From positions 10,177,503 to 10,241,502 of the forward strand of contig NC_045143.1 in NCBI RefSeq assembly GCF_008831285.2: DNA of 64,000 nucleotides, written 5' to 3'. The position numbers and the translations under genes were made by a program. A model generated the notes under the pieces. That model was not told where the DNA came from. It saw only the letters and a program-made list of their open reading frames with translations, and did no database searches. This stretch comes from Nymphaea colorata (lineage: Eukaryota > Streptophyta > Magnoliopsida > Nymphaeales > Nymphaeaceae). This document shows, in pieces, positions 42,930-55,045 of the stretch. The stretch's first letter is position 1, and the number at the start of each line of letters is the position of its first letter.

Positions 42930-45800
42930 AAAGCAGAACATGGTGATTGGATTTGGTTCTTGGCCTTATCAAGCAATTGGTTATTACTCACTTTCACAAT
43001 GTGTATTCTGCAGAACCTGTTGATAATAATTTTGTGTCTAGTTGTCCGAAGACTAGTGTGCCATTGGGGGATCAACAGGAGTTCAATCTGTCCCATGTTC
43101 CACATGAAGGTGAGATTTTTAAGGCTTTAAAATCTATGGCCCCTTTCAAGGCACCTGGACCAAATGGTTTTCAAGCTGGATTCTACATTGCTAATTGGGA
43201 AGTTGTTAAATCCTCTATTTATAAATTTGTTCAAGATGCTTTCTTAACTGCAAATTTGATGCTACTTTAAGCTAGGTTTTTATTGTTCTTATTCCTAAAA
43301 TTGAAATTTGGAATCAGTTTCTCAATTTCGGCCTATATCTCTCCACTTTCTAAATTACTTGTTAATACACTTTAACATTTCTTAGGGAATTTAATTTCCC
43401 CAACTCAGAGTAACTTTATCACAGGGAAAAGAACTTCAGATAATATTATTGTGGTTCAAGAGACTCTTCATTCTCTTAGACAAAAGAAAGACAAATTCAG
43501 TGGTATGATACTAAAAATTGATCTTGAAAAGGCTTATGATCGGGTGTATTGGGATTTTCTCCGTTGGGTTCTTATGGATATTGGTTTACCCTCTATGCTG
43601 GTTTCTTTGATCATGTTTTGTGTGACTTCAACTGAGATGAATGTTCTTTGAAATGGAGAATTGACTAGTTATTTTAAACCTTCTAGAGGATTAAGACAGG
43701 GTGACCATCTTTCACCTTATCTTTTTGTTATATGTTTACAAAAGCTATATGATATTATTGATACTTTGATTCGTGATGCTGCTTGGAAACCTATTTCTCT
43801 GTCTCAAGGTGGTCCTTGTTTATCACATTTTTTTTTTGATGATTTGATTCTTATGGGTGAGGCTACAGTCAAGCAATGTAAGACTGTGATTGACTGTTTT
43901 AATAAATTTTGCTCTTTTATGGATAGATGGTGAAATTTTTTAAATCTCTATTTTATACTTCCCAAAATGTTCATGACGATGTTGTTCAAAGTATTTAAGG
44001 GAGCTCCAGTATGCAACACTGCACTGATCTTAGCCATTATCTAGGGGTGCCGCTACATACCAGTCATTTAATAGAAGTACTTATTCTCAACTTCTTGACA
44101 AGGTTCATAAGCGATTGTCTTCCTAAAAGGCTTCCCAGCTCTTTTTAGCTGGCTGTGCCACCTTAGTACAATTTGTGAGTAGTTTCATTACAGTTTATAC
44201 TATGCAAACTACTAAATTATCAGTTTCAGTTACTAAGGATATTGATCATTTGAATAGAAAATTTTTTTGGGGATCAACGGCAGAGAAAAAGAGAGTTCAT
44301 TTGCTGAATTAGGACAATGTGTGTCATGCAAAAGATGAAGGAGGGTTTGGTATTCGTGACTCTGCTAATATGAACAAAGCATTGCTTGCCAAGTTAGGGT
44401 GAAAATTGGAAGATGGGGATGAAGGTCTATGGGTTAGAGTTTTGCGATCCAAGTATTTGAAACAATTTTCTTTTTTCAAGCTCGTATACCATAAAATGCT
44501 TCTCACACTTGGCAGAGTATAACCTCAGCCAAATCTATTGTTCATCAAGGTTATGCTCGAATTGTAGATGATGGATCAAAAACCTTGTTTTGGAAAGATA
44601 AATGGCTTGGCGATAAGTCCGTCCTAGAGCACTGTAATGTTAATTTATCTGAGGATGAACAAACTAAACATGTTACGAACTATGTTTGTAACAGTAATTG
44701 GAGTGAGCAGTTGTTAGTGCTTTTCTGATATTAGGGATCAACTTTCTTTGTGCAGCTTCAACAGGATGAGCGATAGGAATTTTTGGCAAGCTTCAGGCGA
44801 TGACAACTTATTTGTTTCCTCTGCTTATAAGTTGTTTACTGCTGGTGTTCACACAGATATTATCTGGTCTAAACATTGGAAACTGGATATTCTCCCTCAG
44901 GTTAAGTTTTTTATTTGGTTATTATTTCATAATCATCTTCTTACTAGATCTGCTTGTGTACATCAGAATATTTTGACTAATACAGTTTGTCCTTGGTGTG
45001 GTGGCTACTTTGGAGGTTTGGCTAAAAAATAATATTTCTAGGTATCGCTTTTTGGTTAACGATACGATTCCTTGGTCTATTTTCTTTTGCTTCGCTTGTT
45101 GACATATTTGGCGATGGCGGAATCAAGTTGTATTTGAAGAGAGATTTTTCTATCTTAATGATGTTTTATTCCACATAGCTGCTTTCATTGAAGAGTTCAG
45201 AAACCATATGGCCCAACTTCAATTATCCCAATAAAAAGTTTATACCTTTATTGCATGAATGTCACATCTCTTGGGTTTTGTTAAGTTGAATGTTGATGTG
45301 GCTGCTAGAACAGATCCAGGAGACTTAGTAGTTAGTGGTTTATTTCGCAAAGCTAATGGCGAATGGTTATTTGGCTTAACTTGTCGTGCGGGTTATGGTA
45401 TATAACTAAGGTTGAACTTATTGCTATTTTTCATGGTTTGAAATTAGCTTGGGAACGTGGCTTTCGTAAAGTTATTGTTGAATCAGATTCCTCGTTAGCT
45501 ATGAATAAGGTTCTAAAAGAAGTGTAGCCTCGTGATCTTTTATTCCAAATAGTTAAGTAGTGTCAATAATTGTTAAGACAAGATTGAGAGTGTGTCTTAT
45601 GTTACGTATAGAGAAGCTAATATGTGTGCTGATTTTCTTACCTCATGGGCCTTTCAAGGATCATTTGGAGTGATCGTTCTTACCAATCCACCTTATCATT
45701 TGCATCGATTGATTGATGAGGATCGAATTGGTGTAGCTCGACCTCATGCTATAGTTAGTTAATGTTGTTATAAACCGCTCCTATGTACAAAAAAAAAAAA
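42930..45800 (+). mobile_element. 5'-truncated, decayed LINE (non-LTR retrotransposon)
   Basis: Fragments of one plus-strand polyprotein appear in order: reverse transcriptase start with FKAPGPNGFQAGFY (near 43145), LKIDLEKAYDRVYWDFL (near 43515), GLRQGDHLSPYLF (near 43690) and a catalytic region reading FFDDLIL in place of the usual FADDL form (near 43840). A zf-RVT region follows with KHWKLDILPQVKFFIWLL (44871-45000), then an RNase H domain (VKLNVDVAARTDPG, near 45290). An A-run at 45789-45800 marks the 3' end. Several stops and frameshifts break the frame and the endonuclease half is missing, so it is dead. The exact 5' edge is uncertain. Confidence 0.85.
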
Positions 45801-46639
<839 letters not shown>

Positions 46640-49600
46640 GTTTTAAAAATTATAATTTTAAAATTTTGTTTTCTCAAATTTTGGGGGGTGGGGGGAGCTA
46701 CCAGTCCCTTGGCTCCGCCTTGTGTAGGTCCAATGCCAGTATTCAAGGAGACTATTCCAAGGTCGATGACGTCGAGAGTCTTTATTGCTCGAATGACGGA
46801 ATTCTTCTCATAAATGCTTCCAACCAATAAGTTTGGTATCATGCACCATCTTCTTTAATGCTAGTGAGGCATTTTCAAGGGTCACTCGAAGTTGAAAATG
46901 CAACAGTCTTCTAGACATTCTACTTTAATGACAAGGAAAATTCAGTCTTCACACTGAAAGTAGCATGTAATTACTTCAGTGCAAAGACACTCGTACCATT
47001 TTCATTGTTTTCGTCAAGGTTTGAAACATTCATTACTCTTCAACGTCTTCGTCACATGAAAACTTTTGTTGTATTAATACTAATGATATAAAACTTTAAG
47101 ATAAATTTATGCAGTACTTACGACAAAAAACGTTAGGACAGATTAATAGAACACTTACGTGTTGCCAAACGCAAAGCTGTGTAGCTTAAGAAATTAATTG
47201 CGAAGTATCCCTTAACAAGAAGTCAACTAACTATAGCATTTCTTGCGAAACTGTAGCATCGGACCCACACCAAATTAATGATCGGCTCCTCTACCTTCTC
47301 CATCTCCAAACATAAGTATAATTTATGTCTGTTGCAACAAAAATATAGTGGCTTAAACATGATTTGACATATTTGTGGAGAGAAGAGCACAAGCCTGTGG
47401 ATATAACTAGCTTTGGAGGGAGGACAACTTTTGTAGATGGTTGAGATAAAAACATGAAGAAAAGGTGGAACTCATATTACATGAAGAAAATATCTAACAC
47501 CTTTTTCTCCTTATGTTTATCTTACTATTGTTGATCATGATGGGTCAGACGGCTTTCATTAGATGGTTGGGTAACTCAAAAAAGACAGTCACTTTTATAT
47601 ATATTATATATATATTAAGCTTCTTGAAAAATTTTGTTTATCAATTGATATGAAAAAAATTGGGAAAGATGTTTTATTACCCTTAAGCATATGTGGTGAG
47701 CATGGAATTTAAGGCATATATGGGCCACCCGTCACCACCATCCTCCATACCTAAAAACATGAACCTTGCCATGATCTGGTAATAACATTAATAAACTTGT
47801 TACAAACAAAAACAATCTGAAAAACATGAACTTGCATGCCAAGGTTACCTCATTGCCCTCTATAAAATAAGAATATCTGTAACACAAAATATCCAAATGG
47901 ACACAGTTAACTGTTTGTAGACTAGCCACGATTAAATGTAACATAATGATATATAACATTATATAAGATATATACAAATATGCCTAACAAGCCAAGACAA
48001 GACTAATACCTCATCTTCATGCTGGACTTGTTTCTAATGTTAAGAGTTAATGTGTGACTCATTTTTTGAACAGTGAAAATAAGTTTTCTGACAAGCCAAA
48101 CAACAAGTTATGCAATTAAGCAGAATCAACATGATTACAAGCAGGAAAATAGAGGAACATGCTAAGAAAAGCTATCAAATTGAGTAACAAGGGAAAAAGT
48201 ACTCAAGAAACCAAGAGAGCAAGTAGAACCTATTCTGCAGTAGGATATCAAAATCAATATCAAATCCTGTGTTTCACGGGCTTTTGGAAGACGATGCTAC
48301 TGTTAAGGCAAGAGCATCTAGCAATACAACAAGAAACTCCAATGGTAGTAAAGCCAATAACAACAACCATTCAACCCAAGAAGGAAATAATTAGAATCAA
48401 TGAAGAACTCAACAATGTTGTAGTCGAAAAAATATAAAAATTAAAGATATTGTAGTTGAACATTGTAAAGATTATAAAATATAGTGGAACCTCATCCCGT
48501 ATCACTTGAGAATGACATTGAGAAAGAGGACTTTCTTTGTTTTTCAATACTTTGATAGTTACAACTTTATTGATTTTGATATTCTATTTTTTTACATTTT
48601 ATTAATACCTGGGAATAACAAGCCTTCTCAATTAAGCCATCAGCTTTCATTGTATGGAGAAAAAATCGGCAGATCTCCAAGAATTGAGACGTGGTTAGGT
48701 ATGTTCCGCGCACAGACTCAGTGCACTAAATCTGTCCATATAGGCAAGAATGTGTTGTCAAAAGCTGAATCTAGTGGGGAGAGAGAGAGCCCACAAAATT
48801 AGGAAATTCATTAGCAAAAATTATGACGAGAAGTCACAAGCAAACAAGAACAAAAGTAATAAAACAAAATATAAAATCAAGAGAAGTGCAACTAGTCAAG
48901 AGAGAGAGAGAGAGAAAGCCGATAAAGAGAGAGAGAGAGAGAGAAAGCCGATAAAGAGAGAGAGAGAGAGAGAGGACCTTTGCTCACCCGATGCAGAAGA
49001 GGAGCTCGTTTGCATTGTCAATTGAAGCGAATTTTCAAATGGTATGCTCTTCGAATTTCACTTGATTTTTCCTGTAAATTTCCCATTATCAACAACCTTC
49101 ATTTGATGATCAGGATTACGGCGTTGGGTAGATCCCTGGAATGTCGCTAAGAAACTTACATCGGAAAATTCAACAACAAAAGGGAGAAGCTTACGAGCGA
49201 AATGTTACTTGATCTCCTCTGGGTTCATTGTATCGAACTCCCAAATGATCGGTAGACCTACTAGATCTTTCCGAGAAATGTAATAATTTCTTGTAAATAT
49301 TTTTCTAAAGAGACAACATCAATGTTTGGATTTTAAAGAGTTTAACATCTTTCTCCCGCATTTTAGGACAAAGAGGAATAAGTGGAAAAATTAAAGTTCC
49401 CTTTGTATTGCTTGGAATCCGTCAAACAGGCTCATCAAGGAGTGATAGACGTTTGATTTTCTTTGCGAAAATGAAATTGAAAACAAAATGGAAGAGGAGG
49501 GCAGTGATATCGGGCGCACATTCTTCCTTAATCTGAAACTCAAAGGTGCAGAAGAGCTACGATCGGACCTACCACACGGTTCCTCTTGTCAAACTCGTGA

Positions 49601-49725
49601 TCTTGATCCTGCTTCTGCGTAAACACAGGAAGGATGGAGAAGAGAGAGAGTTCGGTGTGAAAAAGTCAAGCCTTAATGACCACACAAGGCAAAATCTTCC
49701 TCAACACTTTTCCTTAACATTTCCA

Positions 49726-49736
49726 TATATATATAT
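49726..49736 (+). promoter_or_regulatory. TATA box of peptide gene A
   Basis: TATATATATAT lies about 105 bp upstream of the ATG and is preceded by a conserved leader (CTTCCTCAACACTTTTCC) found in both gene copies. Assigned by position only. Confidence 0.45.
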
Positions 49737-49838
49737 GTATGTATGTATTGTCAGTTTTCATATCACACAACCCATCAAAACCCTCTCCATAACACAGCAT
49801 TTAGTCACCACTACCAGAACACTTCAGAAGAAGAACCA

Positions 49839-50162
49839 ATGGCTTCCAGCTCGTGGAGGAAAATGGTTGCAGCAGTAGCCTTGGTCCAGCTTCTCTTCTT
49901 CATGTGGGCTCAGCCGCTTGAAGCAGCCAGGCCGCTTGAAGAAAGGAAGATGACGACATGGAAGAGGACTCTGGTGCTCGAGCTGCTGCCAAAGGGCGCC
50001 CCTCTAACACCATCTACACGTTCATGTCCCACGACGGCACCCGGACCACCGCGCTGCACGCTCAAGAATATGAACGTCGCCGGCGGCCGGCGTGGCTCCT
50101 ATCTTCCTTATCACTCTCTGCTGCCGTCGATTGCCGGGTCACCAAGTTCTGCGCGTCTGTAG
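49839..50162 (+). CDS. Putative secreted peptide precursor, possibly IDA-like (copy A)
   Basis: A single-exon frame of 107 aa. Residues 1-29 form a textbook signal peptide (hydrophobic core VAAVALVQLLFFMWA, probable cleavage after PLEA). The propeptide is basic, followed by LPKGAPLTPSTRSC at 50-63. LPKG-x-P-x-x-PS recalls the IDA/IDL peptides (LPKG followed by a PIPPS-type core), which act through HAESA-type receptors in cell separation, but the conserved C-terminal part of that core is not present, so the assignment is tentative. A Pro/Cys-containing stretch and a Gly/Arg-rich tail follow. The second ATG-in-frame upstream (49743) is disfavoured because it precedes the signal peptide and sits next to the TATA box. 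Its paralogue lies 4.4 kb downstream in unit B. Confidence 0.6.
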   Translation: MASSSWRKMVAAVALVQLLFFMWAQPLEAARPLEERKMTTWKRTLVLELLPKGAPLTPSTRSCPTTAPGPPRCTLKNMNVAGGRRGSYLPYHSLLPSIAGSPSSARL

Positions 50163-50418
50163 CTATGTAGTCCTCAAACGCGCGTTAGTGCGTCTCTTTC
50201 GATTACTCCAATAAGCAGCACATTAGGATCCTTCTCTCTCATCGGCCATTCCTTCAAATTCTTTGTACTTTGTCCGTCGTATTAGGCGACGATTTGTAGA
50301 TCAGTTCTTTATTGTGCTTGCAGTTTCGACTGAGTGTCACCCGTTATAATAATATTGTCTTTATTGCTTCATCTTTTAAGTGTTCTATTTTTTTACTTTG
50401 AACATGGATGGATGATGA

Positions 50419-50584
50419 CAGGAGCGGACCCAGAAAATCGGAGGGTCCAAATTTCAAATTTTAATAAGTATCAAAATAAAAATTTAAAATTTTTATATAT
50501 ATTAAACCAAAAATTTTTACATTTTACATTTAAAATTTTAAAGTATTCAAAATTTGAAGGGGGGGCGCCAAGGCACCGCCCCTG
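50419..50584. mobile_element. hAT-like MITE downstream of peptide gene A
   Basis: Left end CAGGAGCGGACCCAG and right end CACCGCCCCTG are imperfect inverted repeats. The flanking octamers GATGATGA and AATGATGA agree at seven of eight positions. The element sits at the same place as the one at 54852-55045 in unit B, so it inserted before the duplication. Confidence 0.8.
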
Positions 50585-50643
50585 AATGATGAGATCATGA
50601 ACTGATCATGAACTGCTGATAAAAGCTGCCAAGTTTCTGTGAA

Positions 50644-50915
50644 GGATGATCTTGGATGCATGTAGGCCAGAACAACGAGCCCACCAACTCGGTCTAGGAT
50701 CTAGGATGATCTTGGATGCATGTAGGCCTGAACAACAAGCCCACCAACTCGGTCTAGGATGATCTTGGATGCATGTAGGCCTGAACAACGAGCCCACCAA
50801 CTCGGCTTAGGATGATCTTGGATGCACGTAGGCCTGAACAACGAGCCCACCAACTTGGCTTAGGATGATCTTGGATGCACGTAGGCCTGAACAACGAGCC
50901 CACCAACTCGGCTTG
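50644..50915. repeat. 53-bp minisatellite, five copies
   Basis: Copies start at 50644, 50704, 50757, 50810 and 50863; the spacing is 53 bp except for a 7-bp internal duplication (CTAGGAT) after the first. Each begins GGATGATCTTGGATGCA and contains GCCCACCAACTCGG. Unit B has a single diverged copy at about 55084-55136, so the array expanded only in unit A. Confidence 0.93.
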
Positions 50916-51303
50916 GGCTTGAGCTCCAGTACAGCTGTAGGTGACAAAATTAAGAAGGTATGACTTTTGAAAAGTACTTACATAAAACCGTCATAATAGG
51001 AAATTATGTTTTTAGGGACCGCAAAAACCGTTGCCAAAAAAACAAAAACCTCTTGCTAAAAACTTGATCTAGGCCATTGCAATTTAATCTTGCCCCATAA
51101 CATGCATGGGCTGACATTCTTTTACTGACAATTAGGCATTGTGCGTCGTGATTCTCATGGCCCAAACGGTATGTTACTCCATCGTCTTCCAACTTAGACC
51201 AGACCGCGTGAATGGAATTTATCCACAGTCCATTTCGCCGAACTAATTTTTTTTAAAGTCATATACAATCTTTACATTTTATATTTAGTTATGTATGTAG
51301 GTA

Positions 51304-51491
51304 CAGGGGCAGAACTAGAAATGTTAATTGAAGGGAATATTTTTACACGGGCCAAAATGTATATTTTAAAAATCTTGTGGGGCCAAATTGAAATAGTTGA
51401 AAATAATAACTTTAAAATGTTGTTTTCCTAAAATTTTGAGAGGTGGGAGGGAGGCAATGGCCCCTACCAGTCCTCCTTGGCTCGGCCCCTG
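51304..51491. mobile_element. hAT-like MITE at the junction of units A and B
   Basis: Left end CAGGGGCAGAACTAGAA and right end CTCGGCCCCTG, with flanking octamers TGTAGGTA and TGTAGGTC (seven of eight identical), fit an hAT 8-bp target duplication. Remnants of the same insertion are seen at the start of unit A (right half, up to about 46722) and of unit C (left end only, near 55541-55562). Confidence 0.8.
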
Positions 51492-52215
51492 TGTAGGTCC
51501 GTAGGTCGGATGCTAGCATTCAAGGAGACTACACCGAAGTCGAAAGACTTTGTTGGTCTTTTGATGGAATTCTTCCCATAAATGCTCCCAACCAAAAAAG
51601 TTAGAAATCATGTACCCACTTCTTCAAAGCTAGTGAGGCATTTTCAAGAGTCATCTGAAAATAACTGTTTGATTATAAATGCAACTCCTCCACTTGAAGT
51701 TGAAAATGCAACAGTCTCCATAACATTTTGGCAGACGCAGTCTTCGTTACATGTTACATCCACTGCAGTGACACTCCTATCATTTTTCAACGTTTTTGCC
51801 AAGGTTTGAAACATTCATTATTCTTCAACGTCTATAACTTTTGTTCGTATTAATACGAGCGACAAAAACCTTTAAGATAGATTTATGAAACATTTATGAC
51901 AAAAAACATTCCTACAGATTTATAGAACACTTACAGAATATTGTTGCCAAACTCAAAACCTGTATGGCCTAAGAAATTAATAGTAAATTTGGGGTATGAA
52001 ACAGTTTTGGAGCTCGTATGTGCAAAGTAGAGTTTATTTTTTTCTTTTCTTCCAGATCAAGGAGGATGCAAATTGAAAAACATGCGCCTCAGCTGATCTA
52101 TCACAGGAACCATCGTCTTGCTTGGCTTGTCGATCAAGCAAAACTCATGGACCATTTCCATGCATATTGCATTAGTCAAAGGTATATATGGGGTTGGCTT
52201 GCTTGTTCTTAAGCA

Positions 52216-52337
<122 letters not shown>

Positions 52338-54162
52338 TCAAAAATTTTGATTATAGATTGATATGAAAATGAAAATTGAGAAAGATATTTCATTACCCTC
52401 AAGCATATGCGGTGAGCATGAAGAACTTAAGACACATATGGCGCCACCCGTCACCACCATCCTTCATATCTGAAAACATGAAGATTGCAATGATCTATCA
52501 AAAACATTAATGAAGTTGTTACAGACAAATATAATGCTAAAACATATGCGCTTACATGTTAACTCATTGTCCATTGTAAAATAAGAATATATATAACACA
52601 GAATCTCCACCAGCTAACTGCTTCTAGACTAGCCAAGATTAAAATGTAACATAACAATATATAAGATTATGGAAAATATATACAAATAAGCCTAGCGAGC
52701 CAAGACATGACCAATACCTCTTGCCCATGACTGACCTGTTTAGAATTTTACTGGTTAATGTCTGACTCATTTTCTGAACAGTAAAAATTTGTTTTCTGAC
52801 AAAGTAATCAACATAACTACAAGCAAAAATAGAGAAACATGCTAAGAAAAGCTATCAAATTCAGTAACAAGGGAAAGACTTAAAAGGCCAAGAGAGCATG
52901 TATAACCTATTCATGCAATAGGATGCCACCTATGTCACATGGGTACATGTACGGATGCTGGTATGACGGGTACCGGTACAACATTTTTGCCAATTTTGAA
53001 ATGGCGGTACGACAATAATTATATATTTTTAAGTAAAACAAAATTGACATCATCACATCATTAAGACAATGTTCCTTTTATAATTCTTATATATAATCTC
53101 ATAAAAAAAACATAAACAGTTCACGATTGTCGTTAGATCTGCTCCGTGCACATATCTCCATGCATATAGGCAGGAATGTGTTTTCAAAAGCTGAATCTAG
53201 TGGAGAGAGAGAGCCGATAAAATTAAGAAATTCATTAGCAAAAATTATGACCAGAAGTCACAAGAAACCAAGAACAAAAGTAATAAAACAAAATATTAAA
53301 ACAAATAAGCAGAAGAGGCAAAAAAACGGAGAAGTGCAACTAGTCAGCAGAGAGAGAGAGAGAGAGAGGACCTTTGCTCACCTGATTAGAATATTGTTTT
53401 GACTTTAGACCTGAAAGTTGCAGAGGAGGTGAAAGTGGCAGAAGAGGAGCTCCTTTGCATGGTCAACTGAAGCGAATTTTCAAATGGTATGCTCTTTGAA
53501 TTTCACTCGATTTTTCCAGGAAATTTTCCATCATCAACAACCTTCATTTGATGATCAGGATTGCGGCGTTGGGTAGATCCCAGGAATGTCGCAAAGAAAC
53601 TTACATCGGGAAATTCAACAACAAAAGGGAGACGCTTACGAACAAAATGTTACTTGATCTCAATGTATCCAACTCCCAAATGATCGGTAGACCTACTAGG
53701 TCTTTCCCAGAAATGTAATAATTTCTTGTAAATATTTTTCTAGAAAGGCAACATCAATGTTTGGATTTTAAAGAGTTTAACATCTTTCTCCCCCATTTTA
53801 CGACAAAGATGAAAAAGTGGAAAAATTAAAGGTCACTTTGTATTGCTTGGAATCCGTCAAACAGGCTAATCAAGGAGCAATAGACGTTTGATTTCCTTTG
53901 CGAAAATGAAATTGAAAACAAAATAGAAGAGGAGGGCAGCGATCTCGGGCGCAGATTCTTCCTTAAATCTGAAACTCAAAGGTGCAGAAGAGCTACGATC
54001 GGACCTACCACACGGTTTCTCTTGTCAAACTCGTGATCTTGATCCTGCTTCTGCGTAATACACAGGAAGGATGGAGAAGAGAGAGAGTTCGGTGTGAAAA
54101 AGTCAAGCCCTAATGCGCACACAAGGCAAAATCTTCCTCAACACTTTTCCTCAACATTTCCA

Positions 54163-54178
54163 TATATATGTATATATA
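54163..54178 (+). promoter_or_regulatory. TATA region of peptide gene B
   Basis: TATATATGTATATATA lies about 100 bp upstream of the ATG, at the place corresponding to the TATA run of gene A, within otherwise conserved flanking sequence. Confidence 0.45.
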
Positions 54179-54275
54179 ATCCCCTTGTCAGTTTGATATC
54201 ATACAACCCATCAAAACCCTCTCCATAACAGAGCGTTTAGTCACCACTACCAGAACACTTCAGAAGAAGAAGCCA

Positions 54276-54497
54276 ATGGCTTCCAGCTTGTGGAAAATGG
54301 TTGCAGCAGTAGCCTTGGTGCAGCTTCTCTTCTTCATGTGGGCTCAGCCACTTGAAGCAGCCAGGCCGCTTGAAGGAAGGAAGATGACGACATGGAAGAG
54401 GACTCTGGTGCTCGAGCTGCTGCCCAAGGGCGCCCCTCTGACACCATCTACACGTTCATGTTTCACGACAGTCCCCGGACCACCGCGCTGCACGTGA
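54276..54497 (+). CDS. Putative secreted peptide precursor, possibly IDA-like (copy B, shorter)
   Basis: A single-exon frame of 73 aa, paralogous to the gene at 49839. The signal peptide, basic propeptide and LPKGAPLTPSTRSC motif (49-62) are unchanged apart from one deleted residue and a few substitutions near the N-terminus (SSLWK versus SSSWRK; LEG versus LEE). Just after PGPPRCT a 4-bp deletion relative to copy A creates an immediate TGA, removing the last 33 residues seen in copy A. Conservation of the frame up to the motif but not after it suggests the functional product lies before the deletion; alternatively copy B is starting to decay. The family assignment carries the same caution as copy A. 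Confidence 0.55.
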   Translation: MASSLWKMVAAVALVQLLFFMWAQPLEAARPLEGRKMTTWKRTLVLELLPKGAPLTPSTRSCFTTVPGPPRCT

Positions 54498-54851
54498 ATA
54501 TGAACGTCGCCGGCGGCCGGCGTGGCTCCTATCTTCCTTATCACTCTCTGCTGCCGTCGGTTGCCGGGTCACCAAGTTCTGCGCGTCTGTAGCTATGTAG
54601 TCATCAAACCCGCGTTGGTCCGTCTCTTTTGTTTTCTCCAATAGGTACCATAGGATCCTTCTCTTTCATTGGCTATTCCTTCATTGGTGCATATTCTTTG
54701 TACTTTGCCCGTCGTATTAGGCGTCGATTTGTAGATCAGTTCTTTATTGTGCTTGCAGTTTCGACTGAGTGTCACCCGTTATAATAATATTGTCTTTATT
54801 GCTTCATCTTTTGTGTTCTATTTTTTTACTTTGAACATGGATGGATGATGA

Positions 54852-55045
54852 CGGGTGGAGACACGAATTTTTTGTTGCAGGGTTCAAATTATATTTTCAA
54901 AATTTTAACTGTGACCGAGATAAAAATTTTAAAATTTATATATATATTAAACTATTTTTTTTTTAAATTACATATTAATTTTTAAAGTTTTTTTAAATCT
55001 AAAGGGATCCAATGTCCCTGCCAGCCCTCGTCTCTCTGCCCCCTG
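54852..55045. mobile_element. hAT-like MITE downstream of peptide gene B
   Basis: The element is flanked by a perfect 8-bp direct repeat GATGATGA (54844-54851 and 55046-55053). Ends CGGGTGGAGACACG and CTCTGCCCCCTG are diverged inverted repeats. Its position matches the element at 50419 in unit A. Confidence 0.8.

Larger units (their letters stand above)
46640..51303 (+). repeat. Tandem array unit A (about 4.7 kb) with secreted-peptide gene
   Basis: Landmarks shared in the same order with units B and C: TTCAAGGAGACTA near 46743 (B near 51520), CATCGGACCCACACCAAATT near 47258 (C near 56258), CACCCGTCACCACCATCCT near 47726 (B 52446, C 56486), AAAGCTGAATCTAGTGG near 48760 (B 53188), then AAATGGTATGCTCTTCGAAT near 49036 (B 53482, C 57833). 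The peptide gene, an hAT-like MITE and a tail ending in TATGTAGGTA follow. The left edge lies inside the MITE that begins units B and C, whose left half is missing here. Confidence 0.88.

Noticed and set aside
48898-48974. Arg/Glu-repeat open frame in unit A
   Set aside because: Encoded by a (GA)n microsatellite; unit B has a shorter GA run at the same place, so the frame is not conserved.
49743-49838. Upstream in-frame start for peptide gene A
   Set aside because: It would place 32 polar residues ahead of an evident signal peptide and start almost at the TATA box; copy B has no equivalent.
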